From Aquatica leii (Eukaryota; Arthropoda; Insecta; Coleoptera; Lampyridae), in the NCBI GenBank assembly GCA_035610365.1, contig CM069432.1:23002354-23066353 (forward strand): DNA of 64,000 nucleotides, given 5' to 3'. A program made the position numbers and the translations under genes. The notes beneath the pieces are model-generated. The model did not search any database. It worked only from the letters and a program-made list of their open reading frames with translations, and was not told where the DNA came from. The number at the start of each line of letters is the position of its first letter. The stretch's first letter is position 1. This document shows positions 41,202-52,251 of this stretch, piece by piece.

Positions 41202-42772
41202 ATAAAATTCGTACGTCTACTGAAGAATGGAATGTTTGGTTAAATAAAGTTAAGTTGTTTATGTCATCTACGTCTGTTTCTCCGCTTTGTACGTCTGTTC
41301 CATTTGACAATAGGTTATATCTTACGATACATATTAATGGTAATTCTCTTAAATGTTTGATAGATAGTGGTGCATCTTCCACAATTATTGGTTCGACTGG
41401 TCTTGAATTTCTTCGAAAACATAATATCGATTTTGAAATTAAACCTCGTGTAGTAAAAGTAACTACAGCTGATGGTGTTGTTCAATCGTGTAATGGTGAA
41501 ATTTTGCTTCCGCTTACTTTAAATGGAGTAACCCGTTATGTGACATGTTTGTTAGTTCCTTCGATAAAACAATCAATTATTTTAGGAATGGATTTTGGAT
41601 CTATATTTCAAATTAGTGTAGATTTCAAAGATAGACGATATTGGTCTGCGAATATTTCTTTGTTAAATTCTGTTATGAATCCGACTACGATAATCGATAG
41701 ACATTTGCTGTCATCTCAGCAAGAAGATATCTTAAGAAATACTATGTCAAAGTTTTCCGATTTAGTATCTGAAAAACTAGGCCGCACTCATGTATTAGAA
41801 CACAATATTGATACAGGTGATGCTTCCCCTATTAAGCAACGTCAATATCTTTTGTCTCCGGCTATGCAGCAACATCTTCATAAAGAAGTTGATAATATGT
41901 TAGATTTGGGTGTTATTCGTCCATCCAATAGTCCATGGAGTAGTCCTGTTCTGCTTGTTAAAAAGAAAACTGGTGATCTCAGGTTATGTTATGACGCGCG
42001 AAAATTAAATAGTGTCACAAGAAAAGATGCGTTTCCACTTCCTCGTACCGATGCGATTTTGAACCGATTACGTAATGCACAATTTTTGAGTAGTATTGAT
42101 CTTAGAAAAGCTTTCTGGCAGATTCCGTTAGAAAAGTCTTCTTGTGCTAAAACTGCTTTTTGTGTTCCCGGCAAAGGTTTATTTGAGTTCGTTGTAATGC
42201 CCTTTGGTTTGTCAAATAGTCCGCAAACAATGCAGAAATGCATGGAGCAAATTTTAGGTCCGCTTATGTTAGATGAAAAAGTTTTTGTTTATCTAGATGA
42301 TATTATTATTGCTTCCGAAACATTCGATGAACATATTTCCGTTTTAAATGATTTGTGTGATCGTCTACGAAATGCTGGTTTTACGATAAATTTTGATAAA
42401 TGTCAATTTTGCCGATCTTCTTTAAAATTTTTAGGATTTGTTATAGATAGTAAAGGTTTACGTACTGATCCAGATAAGGTTTCAGCAATTGTAAATTTTC
42501 CGACACCTCGTAATACTACTGAAGTTAAACGTGTTATTGGTTTGATTAGTTATTATAGACGTTCCATTAAAGATTTCGCTCAGTTATCCGCTCCGATCAC
42601 TTCTTTGATTAAGAATAAAAAGAAAGGTGAATCTATTCAATGGTCGTCAGAGGCAGAGTCAGCTTTTCAGGAAATAAAACTTCGTATTACGTCTGCTCCA
42701 ATTCTTGTTTCGCCCGATTTTAAATCTCCATTTTTCATACAGACTGATGCTAGTGATGTAGCAAAACATTGA
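41129..42772 (+). pseudogene. Element F protease and reverse transcriptase
   Basis: An open frame overlapping the previous one by 73 nt and -1 to it. Retropepsin motif CLIDSGASSTIIG at 41355-41393 and ILGMDFG near 41581. RT: LSPAMQQHLHKEVDNMLDLG, SPWSSPVLLVKKKTGDLRLC, AFWQIPLEKS, VMPFGLSNSPQTMQKCM and YLDDIIIAS at about 42289-42315, so the catalytic Asp pair is present. It reaches RNase H (FFIQTDASDVA) and stops at 42772 because about 20 nt (the family's IGAVL segment) are missing. A small deletion is more likely than a regulated stop. Confidence 0.85.
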
Positions 42773-44345
42773 TGGTTCCGAACATCCTGTCGCATACGCT
42801 AGTCGCACTTTGACTACAGCAGAGCGCAAATATTCTGCTACTGAAAGAGAGTTATTAGGTGTTATTTTTGGTATTGAACATTTTCGTGGTTATGTAGAAG
42901 GAATGCCTTTTACTGTTATTACAGATTGCGCTGCATTAAAATGGCTTCATAATATTAAAGAACCTACTGGTCGTTTAGCTAGATGGTGTATGCGTCTCGC
43001 ACAATTCGACTTCAAAGTACAACATCGTCCTGGTAAATTGAATGTAATTCCGGATGCGTTATCCCGTTCTGTTTCGATTGTTGATATAGACTCATTTAGT
43101 CCTGATGAGTGGTATTTGAATATGATTGATAAAGTTAAGAATTTCCCTGATGAGTACCCTTATTTTAAAGTTGAAGGTGACCATTTGTACAAATTCATAC
43201 CGTCTGTGTATCCTTTAGAGTCTAATATACCTGATTGGAAATTAGTGGTTCCTACTGTGAACAGAGAACAAATTTTGCAACGTTGTCATGATGATTCGAC
43301 AGCAGCACATTTTGGTGTGAACAAAACTTTGTTGCGAATTTCTGAATTTTATTATTGGCCTAAAATGCGTCATACTATTAGCAAATACGTTAGGAAATGT
43401 AAAATTTGTGCTAGTCAAAAGAGTACAAACGTTAGTCGTCCAGGTCTGATGGGTAAGGAAAAAATAATTAGTTTCCCTTTCCAACTAGTTAGCATGGATC
43501 TTCTAGAACCATTGCCTAGATCTAAAAAAGGCAATCAGTATCTTTTTGTTGTTACAGATTGGTTCACTAAGTATGTTTTAGTTCAACCTTTACGTACGGC
43601 TACTACGAAGCCTATGATTAAGTTTCTGAAAGAACAAGTCTTTTCGATATTTGGTGTTCCTCAAATTGTTATGTTCGATAATGGTTCGCAATTCGTTTTG
43701 AAAGAATTTCGTACATTTTTGGATTCCCAAAAAGTTCAAAAAGTTTGGATGAATGCGAGATATCATCCACAAGTAAACTTTACGGAAAGAGTAAATCGTG
43801 TACTCGTTACTGCTATTTCGTCTTATATAAAAGATTCTCATCGTGAATGGGATAAGCACATATTTGACATTGCTCAAGCCATTCGTCTGGCATGTCATGA
43901 TGCTACTGGAGTCTCTCCCGCATTTTTAGTTTTCGGACGTCATGTTCCTCCCACTGGTGATTTTTACGCTCCTGTAAACCCGAATGAACCCTTAGAAATC
44001 GCTAAGAAGTTGTTTTGGTCCCGCGAATTGGTTCAATTACCTGAATTGTATGATGATGTAAAAGTTCGTCTTCATAAAGCATATGAAAATAATGCTAAAT
44101 ATTATAATTTACGTAAACGTCCGATAAACTTTTCTGTTGGTGATATTGTATGGAAGCGTAATTTTGTGTTGTCCGACGCTTCTCGTGGTTTTTCTAAAAA
44201 ACTCGCCCCTAAGTACATTCCATGTAGAGTTATTAAGATTCTCTCTCAGTTGGTTTACCAATTGGAAGATATGAACGGTAACAACCTTGGAAATTTCCAT
44301 GTTAAAGATTTAAAGGAAAATTATTGTGATTTTTCTGAACAATAA
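42773..44345 (+). pseudogene. Element F RNase H and integrase
   Basis: Continues pol after the small deletion: EHPVAYASRTLTTAERKYSA, TERELLGVIFGIEHF and ITDCAALKWL keep the RNase H acidic residues. Integrase has the zinc-binding CHDDSTAAHFGVNKTLLRIS and CKICASQKS. Its DDE core is VSMDLLEPLP, MFDNGSQFV and FTERVNRVL. A GPY/F-like C-terminal region (VGDIVWKRNF ... LAPKYIPCRVIKI) runs to the stop at 44345. All catalytic positions look intact in this 511-codon frame. Confidence 0.88.
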
Positions 44346-44943
44346 ATATTTTGTATAGTTATTAGTCCACTGTAAATAAGTTCTTGTTATATTTAGTAAG
44401 TTGATTTAACGATTGTTTGTGTTTGCCTATTTGTATTTTTAGGTAGTTGTTTTAGTTGTGGGTGTATAACATTATGAGTGGATCCCGTGAAGCTCAGAAG
44501 TTCCCTCTCCTTAAATTGCCTATTATCAAATGTGTCAGACTATAGTGATCTTAAGTTAATTTTATTTTTATTTGTACAGTTTTGCTCTAGTGTTAGAAGA
44601 AAAATTGAAGGTTATTTGTTTATCTGAATTATTTTGTTATTCGTTACGCTTCGAAAGTTTCTTTACGATAAATATTTTTGAAAGTTGGTATTCGATCATC
44701 TGTTATGTTCTTGTTTTGTTATGGTATCTTTAGGACTCACTTAGTATGTTTTACTTTGAAAAGAGGCCTCCATGAATTGATGTTTGAGAATGTTTGTTGT
44801 ATGTATGATTCGAGAGTTTCTGTTCCGATTGTTTCGTATGATTCCGATACTTGTGAAGTTAGTCTTATTGATACTTCCATTCAAATTCTTATCCGACAAT
44901 TAATCGTTTTTTTTTGTTTTTTTATTTTTGACTGAGTAGCGAG
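44346..44943 (+). other. Element F 3' untranslated internal region
   Basis: About 600 bp between the pol stop and the 3' LTR. A short open frame (44678-44935) resembles no env protein. No strong polypurine tract precedes the LTR; GAGTAGCGAG is the nearest purine-rich stretch. Confidence 0.55.
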
Positions 44944-46019
44944 TGTAACGTGCACATTTTTTTCGATTGAATACGTCTGTTTTTAATTAACATTTTTGTG
45001 TTCACTGTTTATGTAAATTCTTTTGCGCAATGCATTTGACGCATTGCACATGCGTTTTTGAGCCTTCTTCTTAAGTACGAAGTCATCCTCCTCCATCTTA
45101 CGTTTCGCAATGAGGTGAAGCAGACATTTTTTTGCGTGCTGCAAAAAGTGGAATTACCACTTATTTAATTTGTGTTTGTGAATTTTTGCCCTAATGGTGA
45201 AAATTAGTTATGCCGGCGTTTGTAGTAGTACTTTCGTTTGGTAGTAGCACTTGCGTTTCGTAGAATTTGCGAAAAATAGAATAAAACCCGTTAATTCGAA
45301 GGGGTAAGTCATTTTTGTTTTGATCCGAATTGTGTAATTCATCGCAATTTACGTTTTAGTTTTTTTTCTGGATTTTTGGTTTCGTTCTTATACGATGTTT
45401 TTAAGTATGAAAATCTTATGAGTACGATTTCGATCTTTATACGTCTGCGATTATGGAAACTACAATCTACGGTTATCGATTTTATTGATTTAAAAGGCAA
45501 GATATCAATCAAATTTTCGTGAAAGAAATAAATATACGATTTACGGAAATTGCATCATATTGCATCATTTCAATGAGTCATGATGACTACACCCTAATAA
45601 GAAGTTGCGCAATTCGTAAGTGGTAAAAACCGTCAAGGACACGTATGTAAATAATCTGTAATTATTAGTTTTAAGTTAAGTTTTGTTTTTGGTTTCAATA
45701 TTTAACCCTTTTAATATAAAAAAATATTGTGGCGTCCAACTTATAAAATTTTTGTATTTATCAAATTGAAAATTATTAATCTTAAGTAACGTAAGAATTC
45801 CCACGACAATAATTATATAAATCTGAAAATTTCTCATTGCTCTTATGTAGTTTGTTTTTAATGTGTGTTTTGAATAAATATTTTTGTGAGCTGGCTGGTG
45901 CATTCATTTATTTGTTATGCGTTTGTTTTATGTTAAAGTAAATTATGTTACGTAGGTAACTGAAGTATGTTACATATTTGTGTTACATATTTGGCACCGA
46001 TAAATTGTATTATGTTACA
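44944..46019 (+). repeat. 3' LTR of element F
   Basis: 1076 bp, same termini as the 5' LTR. It differs mainly by lacking one 21-bp unit near 45230 and by a 12-bp gain repeating TTGCATCAT near 45556. Confidence 0.92.
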
Positions 46020-47059
46020 GATTCCAGTTCTGATAAATTTGAAGGATTCACAGTAGTGGAAAATTCACAAATTCAAGAGATAGACCCGATTAACCTTAAT
46101 CCTCGTAAAGTAGAAGAACTTTAATTCGACATAGAAAATTCAAACGTAAAGAAAGTACCAAGATCTTCTTTTTTATTATCAACCAGAGAAGAGGACGGAA
46201 GTTTTAGAAAGGAGACACGTGGTGACAATAGTAATAGATGTCTTTAAGCTTATAGAAAATCAAAGATTTGCGTTTCGTGAATCAAAGAAAGCTGTCTACT
46301 CTCTTAAAGATGACACAGTCAACCATGGCAAAGAAATTATTCTCTTAATGTCCAAATATGATCTACGTTTAGAAAAAAAGCTATCGAAGACAGTGATATG
46401 CGCATATCTAAAAGGTCAGAAAAAAAACTAACGTGGAACATGTAGAAAAAAGCAAAAACAAAAAGGTAGGCAGAGGAAGTGACATTTCTGAGTAATAACA
46501 CAGTAGCAAAAATAATGACCTGCATGACCACAGAAATAAAGTCTGTCGTGGCAAATGAAATCAAATCAGACGGCAAATATTCAGTTTTGATGGACACGAC
46601 AATAGGCTATTGTAGCAACGATCATTGTGCAGTAGTAGTCAGGTACGTTAAAGGACATAAAGTGTGCGAGAAACTACTGGCAATAAGAAGTGTAATTTCT
46701 ACTATAGGAGAGGCATTATTAGACACTCTCTGGAGCATTGGCAAACCTTGAACGGTCGGTATAATATAGTTTGACTACACGAATAGCCAGCAAAATCCTA
46801 AATCACATTCGCACGTTTTAAATCTTGTAATATCTGATATAGCTCAGTGCCTCACTGTATCAATGTTATTTTTCAGAATAATACAAGAGACCCAGGTTTT
46901 TTTTAAAGGATTAAAGGATAAGTTTAAGGAGCAAATTCCTAACTACAAGTTGAAAGCCATTGGGGCTCCTGAATAGCAAAGCCGCAGCAACGCAGTAAAG
47001 AGAATATTTAGTAGAATAGATGAGTGGATCTCTTCTAAAAAACTCTTCTCTGTTTAGAA

Positions 47060-49030
47060 TTTCACATTCAGCTTCTTCTTCTTCTCGAGTCCTTAAACCA
47101 AAGTTTCATATGTCCTTCCAGTGGCGGGCACAGGCTATGGCCCTGTCGGTGGCTGCGGTGAGGTCCTCCATGGTGCATTTTTCGTCGAGGAGTCGGCAGA
47201 TCGGAAGATGTTCCATGGTCTGTCTTTCCCCGCAGTCGCATAAATCGCTGTCGCGTCATGTCATGTTGACTTTGGATCTGCCAGTTCTAGTGCGTAGGCG
47301 GTTTAGGCTTTTCCACGTAGTCCAGTCCAGATCACCGCCAGCGGGTAGGTGTTCTCCCACTTCTAGGTCGATTGCGTCGGTGTTTTTAACGCGTTCGCGC
47401 CATGAATCCAACCTTGCTGCTTTAGCTGTTGAGTCCAGGGGTTTTTCGGGTATGAAGCTTTTTCGGGATTTTAGGCGTTTGTCGACGTTGGTATGGCCGT
47501 ACAATGGATGTCTGGGGTCCTCTAGTTGCCTCAGTTTTTCCCACCTACTCGCTACATTTCTTCTTATGTCTGGTGGAGCAATACCGGCTAATAGGTAGAG
47601 GCTGTTGATGGGTGTCGGTTTCAGGCAACCCGTGATGTAGCGACAGTTCTCGTTGAGCACCGGGTCGAGTTTTTTGGCATGAGATGACCGCTCCCAAACT
47701 GGGCACGCAAATTCTGCTGTGGAGTAGCAGAGTGCGAGTGCAGTAGAGCGTAGGGTGGTCGGGTTGGCGCCCCACTTGGTGTTGGCCAGTTTTCTGAGGA
47801 TATTGTTCCAAGCGCTGACTTTCCCCTTCGTCTTTTCCACGTGGGCCCTATAAGTCAGGGTCCGGTCGAGGACGACTCCGAGGTACACTGGGTTCTGGTG
47901 GTGTTCTATTTCCGTACCATTCCAGGTGATGCGTAACTTCCGGTTTGCTTCCCGATGGCGCAGATGAAAAGCAGTTACCTGTGTTTTGGTCGGATTTGGT
48001 CTCAGGTAGTTCTTGCTGAAGTAGGTTGAGAGGTTCGATAGAGCAGATGTAAGGACTCTCTCGATGGTGGTGAACTCTTTCTCCTGTGCTGTGACGCACA
48101 GAGCGTCAGCATATAAGAAACTCCTGCAATTAGGGTGGATGGGCTGATCGTTGGTGTAGATATTGAAGAGGGTCGGTGCTAGCACACTTCCCTGAGGGAG
48201 GCCGTTCTGTTGCCGTCTCCAGCGGCTCTTCTGCTTACAGAGTTCTACATAGAATCGTCTGTTTGTCCAATAGCGATTTGATGACTTGCACTAGGTGGTA
48301 GTCGTGTGTCATGTCGTAGATCTTCGAGAGGAGCATCCTATGGTTCACAGTATCATATGCAGCTGAGAGATCTACAAGTACTGCGCCTGTGATTTTCCCT
48401 TTTTCAAAACCATCTTCTATGTGCTGGGTGAGGTTGAGTGTCTGTCCCGTGCAGGATTTGCCCGGGCGGAAGCCAGCTTGTTCTGGGATTAGGTGTTCTT
48501 CGATCAGGGGAGACAGATGGTTCAGGATGAGACGTTCATAGAGTTTGTGGAGGTGGCAGAGAAGTGATATTGGTCTGAAGTTTTTGGGGTCCGAGGCGTC
48601 TTTGCCCGGTTTTAGAAGGGCGATGACGCGTGCCTTCCGCCATAGCTTCGGGATGTTATATGAAGAAGAGCAGTTCTTAAACAGCTCTAATATCCACTCT
48701 CTTGTCCTTGGTCCGAAGTGTTTTATTTGTTCTGAGCAAATGTCGTCCATTCCAGCCGCTTTACCATTTTTCAGGTTCTTAATACAGATGTTGAGCTCTT
48801 CCATAGTGAAGGTGGTATTGAAGCTGTTGTTTTCTTTGCCAGGTTGTCGCTTGATCCTCATATTAGGTTGTTTAGTTGGTGCTTTCCCGTTTAGAAGGAG
48901 TTGGCTTGCAACCTGGTTTGCAGTGACATTATGGCGTTGTTCAGCCTTTTTGGTGTCGTTGCTTAGCTTCTTGGTGGTGAGCCAGGCTTTCCTACTGCTG
49001 TGGGTCATGTCCACACTTTCAATCATGTTT
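47060..49030 (-). pseudogene. Jockey-like non-LTR retrotransposon, 5'-truncated
   Basis: Minus-strand reverse transcriptase. The first frame (49026-48235) contains FTMEELNICIKNLKNGKAAG, PISLLCHLHKLYERLILNHL, QAGFRPGKSCTGQTLNLTQH and GAVLVDLSAAYDTVNH. A frameshift leads into the second frame (48185-47256) with VLAPTLFNIYTND and FLYADALCVTAQ, where the usual YADD reads YADA, removing a catalytic Asp. Thumb and C-terminal parts follow (YLGVVLDRTLTYRAHVEKTK). A zinc-knuckle-like CDCGERQTMEHLPIC lies near 47245-47200. A short GAA-repeat 3' tail is at about 47072-47087. It lies inside the hAT relic. Confidence 0.8.
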
Positions 49031-49780
49031 TGCCATGACTTCTGTCAGTTAAAAAAGACGAAGAAGGTACATAAGTATAATTATATAGGTTTTCTAAACT
49101 CCGTTGAAATCTAACATAAAAGAAAACGTACATACGGCGTTATCACAAGTAAATCCTGTCTTTGATTCATAACATCATTGAAATAAGCAAATGCGCAGTG
49201 CTTTTTTCTTCTAATTAACTTGGGTAATTATTTTCTCCAATAAGATTGTATTCAACTCTTTGAACTTCAGCGACTTAAGATCATGAAAATTTTACTATTT
49301 TAACAGGTGGAACTGCGTAAAATAACTTAATGACAAAAGCCTTGTTGGGCGTAGACTTTTTAACATATCATGCTTTACTTAACAAGTATCTAGATTTTAA
49401 AACAATAGTTGTTGACATGCTATTCTTGCAAATGTTCAAAATCACTACGCCACTATCGGATTATCTTCAAATCTAGACTATGCCCAAGTATGGAGGAATA
49501 TTGAGTTTCTTTTAGTAAAGTAAAACGCCTATGAGACAAGTTTGCTGAAACTTTGGTAACAGCACAAGGCTTTGTTTTGAAAATGACGCAGAAACTTGAA
49601 GAAAGAGCAAAGACCGATGAAACTCCTAATAACATCGTTATTGACAAAGTAACAACTGAGATAAGAAAGTAAAGAAACTGGCAGGAAACTTTGCTAAAGA
49701 CGACAGTGTTGGAACTTTTCCCAAAGAAAAGCTGAAAGAAGAACTTATATCGTTCATGAATGAACGCCTACTATATATAT

Positions 49781-50059
49781 GAAGATGTCTCAGACGAGAA
49801 AATCGATGACCACAGTGATGACAACGATGATCAAGAAGGAGAAGATGTTGATGAAGACCACGAGATCCAGTGCAAAGCATCGGCATCATACAACAGTTGT
49901 ATCAAATGTACATATAAAATAATTATAGAATATAGCATGTACTGTTTACCATACCCAGAACTTTCAAAAGTATATAAATTCCAGTACGGAGTTGAGTATG
50001 GTATAATTAGGGTCGACGGTAAGTTAAGTTATTCCAAAAATGACATTAAAACGACATAT
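49781..50059. other. Short unassigned stretch after the hAT relic
   Basis: About 280 bp, partly open on the plus strand with an acidic stretch (near 49800-49860), continuous with the hAT remnant or its 3' flank. No domain recognised. Confidence 0.35.
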
Positions 50060-50940
50060 ACTCTGTGACATTAAAATTGCAACACCAAAAAAGGGTGGAA
50101 ATTTTGTGACTAAACTTAGCAAGAAGGTTTAGCTACTCATAGGTAGCAAATGGTTAAGATTTTAAACAAAAGGAACAAAGATGAACACAATTTTAATTTA
50201 ATAATGTCTTGGTCTTCCTTATTGTTTTACACTCTCTCACTCTTTCTGGCATCGATTCTAGCAAGTGGTCGATTTTCTCTTGAGTTACTGTATCCCAAAC
50301 AACTTGCAATTCATGCCAAAAAACTTCTAGTGTCTATGCAGGATGCGTTAAGTTCCTCAAACTTTTACTCATAATGTCCCACGCGTGTTTAATATGTGAA
50401 AGGTCAGGAGATCTGATTGACCATGGTAAGCTGTAGGAACCGATACCATAATCCCCACAGTGTGGTGCGCATGCCGGTCAACAGAAAATTGAACATGGCG
50501 CCGTTTCCCACGTTTTGGTTTGACTCTTATATAGGAAGACTACTCTATGCCATTCCAGATTCCAGTGGAGTTGCAACCTACACTACTCCAAAGGTTGAGC
50601 CGTCAATGGTAGCACAATATGTGGCCAATAGGAATGTAATCCAAAACTTTTGATTCGACGGTTAACTGTACGAAGGGTTCAAAAACGACTTCCATTACGT
50701 AACCATTGATCTGGTACTTAAAAAATCTTTTATTTCCAAGTCAAAGATGCCGATCCTGCACCTCATTTGTTTGCCTGCGTCTTACAGTTCCTGGCTTACT
50801 AAGATTCGGGTGCTTGATAGTGGATTGATTCCGGTTAAGACGATTTGCAATTTCTCTGTACGAAAAACCATCTTCAAAAATTCGACTTCTGTCGAATTCA
50901 CTTAATTCTCGGTATTTGTCACATAAGACTTGCACGAAAT
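50060..50940 (-). pseudogene. Tc1-like transposon relic, minus strand
   Basis: Minus-strand remnants: the HTH start LSEFDRSRIFEDGFSYREIA (about 50905-50845), a degraded middle, then DLSHIKHAWDIMSKSLRNLT and ESMPERVRECKTIRKT (50420-50190), the order of Tc1 transposases. The left end carries CATTAAAATTGCAACACC (50067-50084), a Tc1-type terminus. The right terminus was not found. Confidence 0.65.
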
Positions 50941-51824
50941 ATATTTAATTACAATACTATCTCAAAAGAGAAACATAAATTACAACTGGAATTTTAACAG
51001 GACAAAGAAAATGCCAAATCAACGTAAATGCAGAATACGGATGTATATGCAGCATAATAATTTCGAATTAATTAAATACAAAATTTTACTTACAACTTTG
51101 ATTGACAAAGGTGAATGTAAAAACATAAAATAACTTTCTGAAATTAACGTAAAACTAAGCCAAACAATCCTAAAGTACTTCAAAAAATAAAATCAACTCA
51201 AATTGCGAGTCTTTTACAAAAGAAAGCAAGCGACGGTTATATTTTATCTGTGTTTTGTCTTGCAAGTGCAATTTTTATTTAAAAAAACGAAGAATCAGAA
51301 CTTGTTTATGTTGTAGTATCGTAATTAAAATTTGCTTCAGGGAAATGTTTGATAAATTGTTCAATGTTTTAAAGAGAATACGACTAAGTTCCATTGGATT
51401 ATGGGTACTATTTAAAAAATGTGTTATTGCAATAACGATGTTTTGTCCACGAAGATATAATATTACAAAAAATAAACCTTAAAATTACAGTTTGTATTGT
51501 TTGTAAATATAAAAATAGATATTAAAGAAAACGGCAAAAAATATATGACACCCGATGTGAACAAAACGTCAAAATAATTTTTTTAAGAATGTTACTAAAA
51601 CTACCAGCCTAAAACAATGTTGATGTAAGCGTAATAGGTCACGTGATACATGGGTTTTATTAAAGTTCCTATTATACAAAATGCATTATGACATTTGTTT
51701 TGTACATTCTGACATATTGTATCTATAAATATTTATTAATTATTAAAAAATGTAACCAATCGGATTTTTCGACATTATCTATGGCAACTGCACATCAGCA
51801 TCAGCATACTAAATTGTGATGTGG
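50941..51824. other. 3' flank of gene B, no feature recognised
   Basis: AT-rich sequence between the Tc1 relic and the stop codon of gene B. Short open frames are not conserved. It should contain the gene B 3' UTR, but no clear polyadenylation signal stands out. Confidence 0.45.
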
Positions 51825-52251
51825 TTAATTAGCACAGTACCATCCGTGAAACCCTTTAGAAATTGCACCTGGAGTATCAAATTCGGCACGTCCAATTTCT
51901 TCCATGGTTTTTGCGTTCAATATAACCAAACCGGTGCGGTGTGTCTCATTACCACCCCAAACAAAATTCGATAAAATAATCCCATCATCTTCACTCTAGA
52001 AAAAATCAGACAATTAAAACCAATTTTATTTTTATTTTAATACTTCAGCATTTGGATTCGCCACAAAAATTGGTTCATTAGCGAAACAATTTTTTTCATT
52101 CCATCGTGTTGTGATTTTGTTTTCAGTATCAACTTTAATAAGCTAAAAAAAATAAACTAACAGAGTGTATTTATAAATGTAATTCTTACACTGCCGAAAT
52201 AATCTGGATCGAAGTCAGAACTAATCGCATAAAAATACTTATATTTAAAGC
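51825..52251 (-). CDS. ninaB-like: Gene B exons 10-12 (C-terminus)
   Basis: Exon 10 (52251-52190) encodes [12 protein letters not shown]. Exon 11 (52142-52044) encodes [15 protein letters not shown]. Exon 12 (51995-51825) encodes [20 protein letters not shown] through FHGWYCAN and stop TAA. Introns are 47 and 48 nt with GT-AG borders. Confidence 0.9.

Larger units (their letters stand above)
38413..46019 (+). mobile_element. Young Ty3/gypsy element F, full length
   Basis: A 7607-bp element with both LTRs, a tRNA-Lys-type primer site, gag, protease, RT, RNase H and integrase. Exact 4-bp target duplications GATT flank it (38409-38412 and 46020-46023). Joining the flanks restores the hAT coding remnant. 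Few LTR differences (one 21-bp repeat-unit loss, one 12-bp gain and scattered substitutions) indicate a recent insertion. A small deletion in the RT-RNase H junction and a frameshift in gag suggest this copy cannot move by itself. Confidence 0.92.
38100..49780 (+). pseudogene. hAT transposase relic (ZMYM1/DUF4371-like), twice interrupted
   Basis: Plus-strand coding remnants read, in order: HEFRHEKKNKVLLNLAKSC (about 38165-38240), the KFEGFTVVENSQ region after 46030, VTIVIDVFKLIENQRFAFRE (46219-46290), SKYDLRLEKKLSKTVI, GKYSVLMDTTIGYCSNDHCA (46573-46640), SHVLNLVISDIAQCLT (46805-46860) and, past 49050, LPLSDYL- and KVTTEIRK-like C-terminal pieces to about 49760. This is the order of DUF4371-type hAT transposases. 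Gypsy F is inserted at 38413-46019 and a jockey-like element at 47060-49030. Stops and frameshifts abound; ends and TIRs were not identified. Confidence 0.65.

Noticed and set aside
42772-42810. Programmed frameshift between RT and RNase H of element F
   Set aside because: The conserved segment after DASDVA is missing by about 20 nt, so a small deletion explains the frame change.
49760-50068. Acidic 102-codon frame as an independent gene
   Set aside because: It overlaps the degraded hAT C-terminal remnant, has no start context or conserved domain, and is likely transposon tail.
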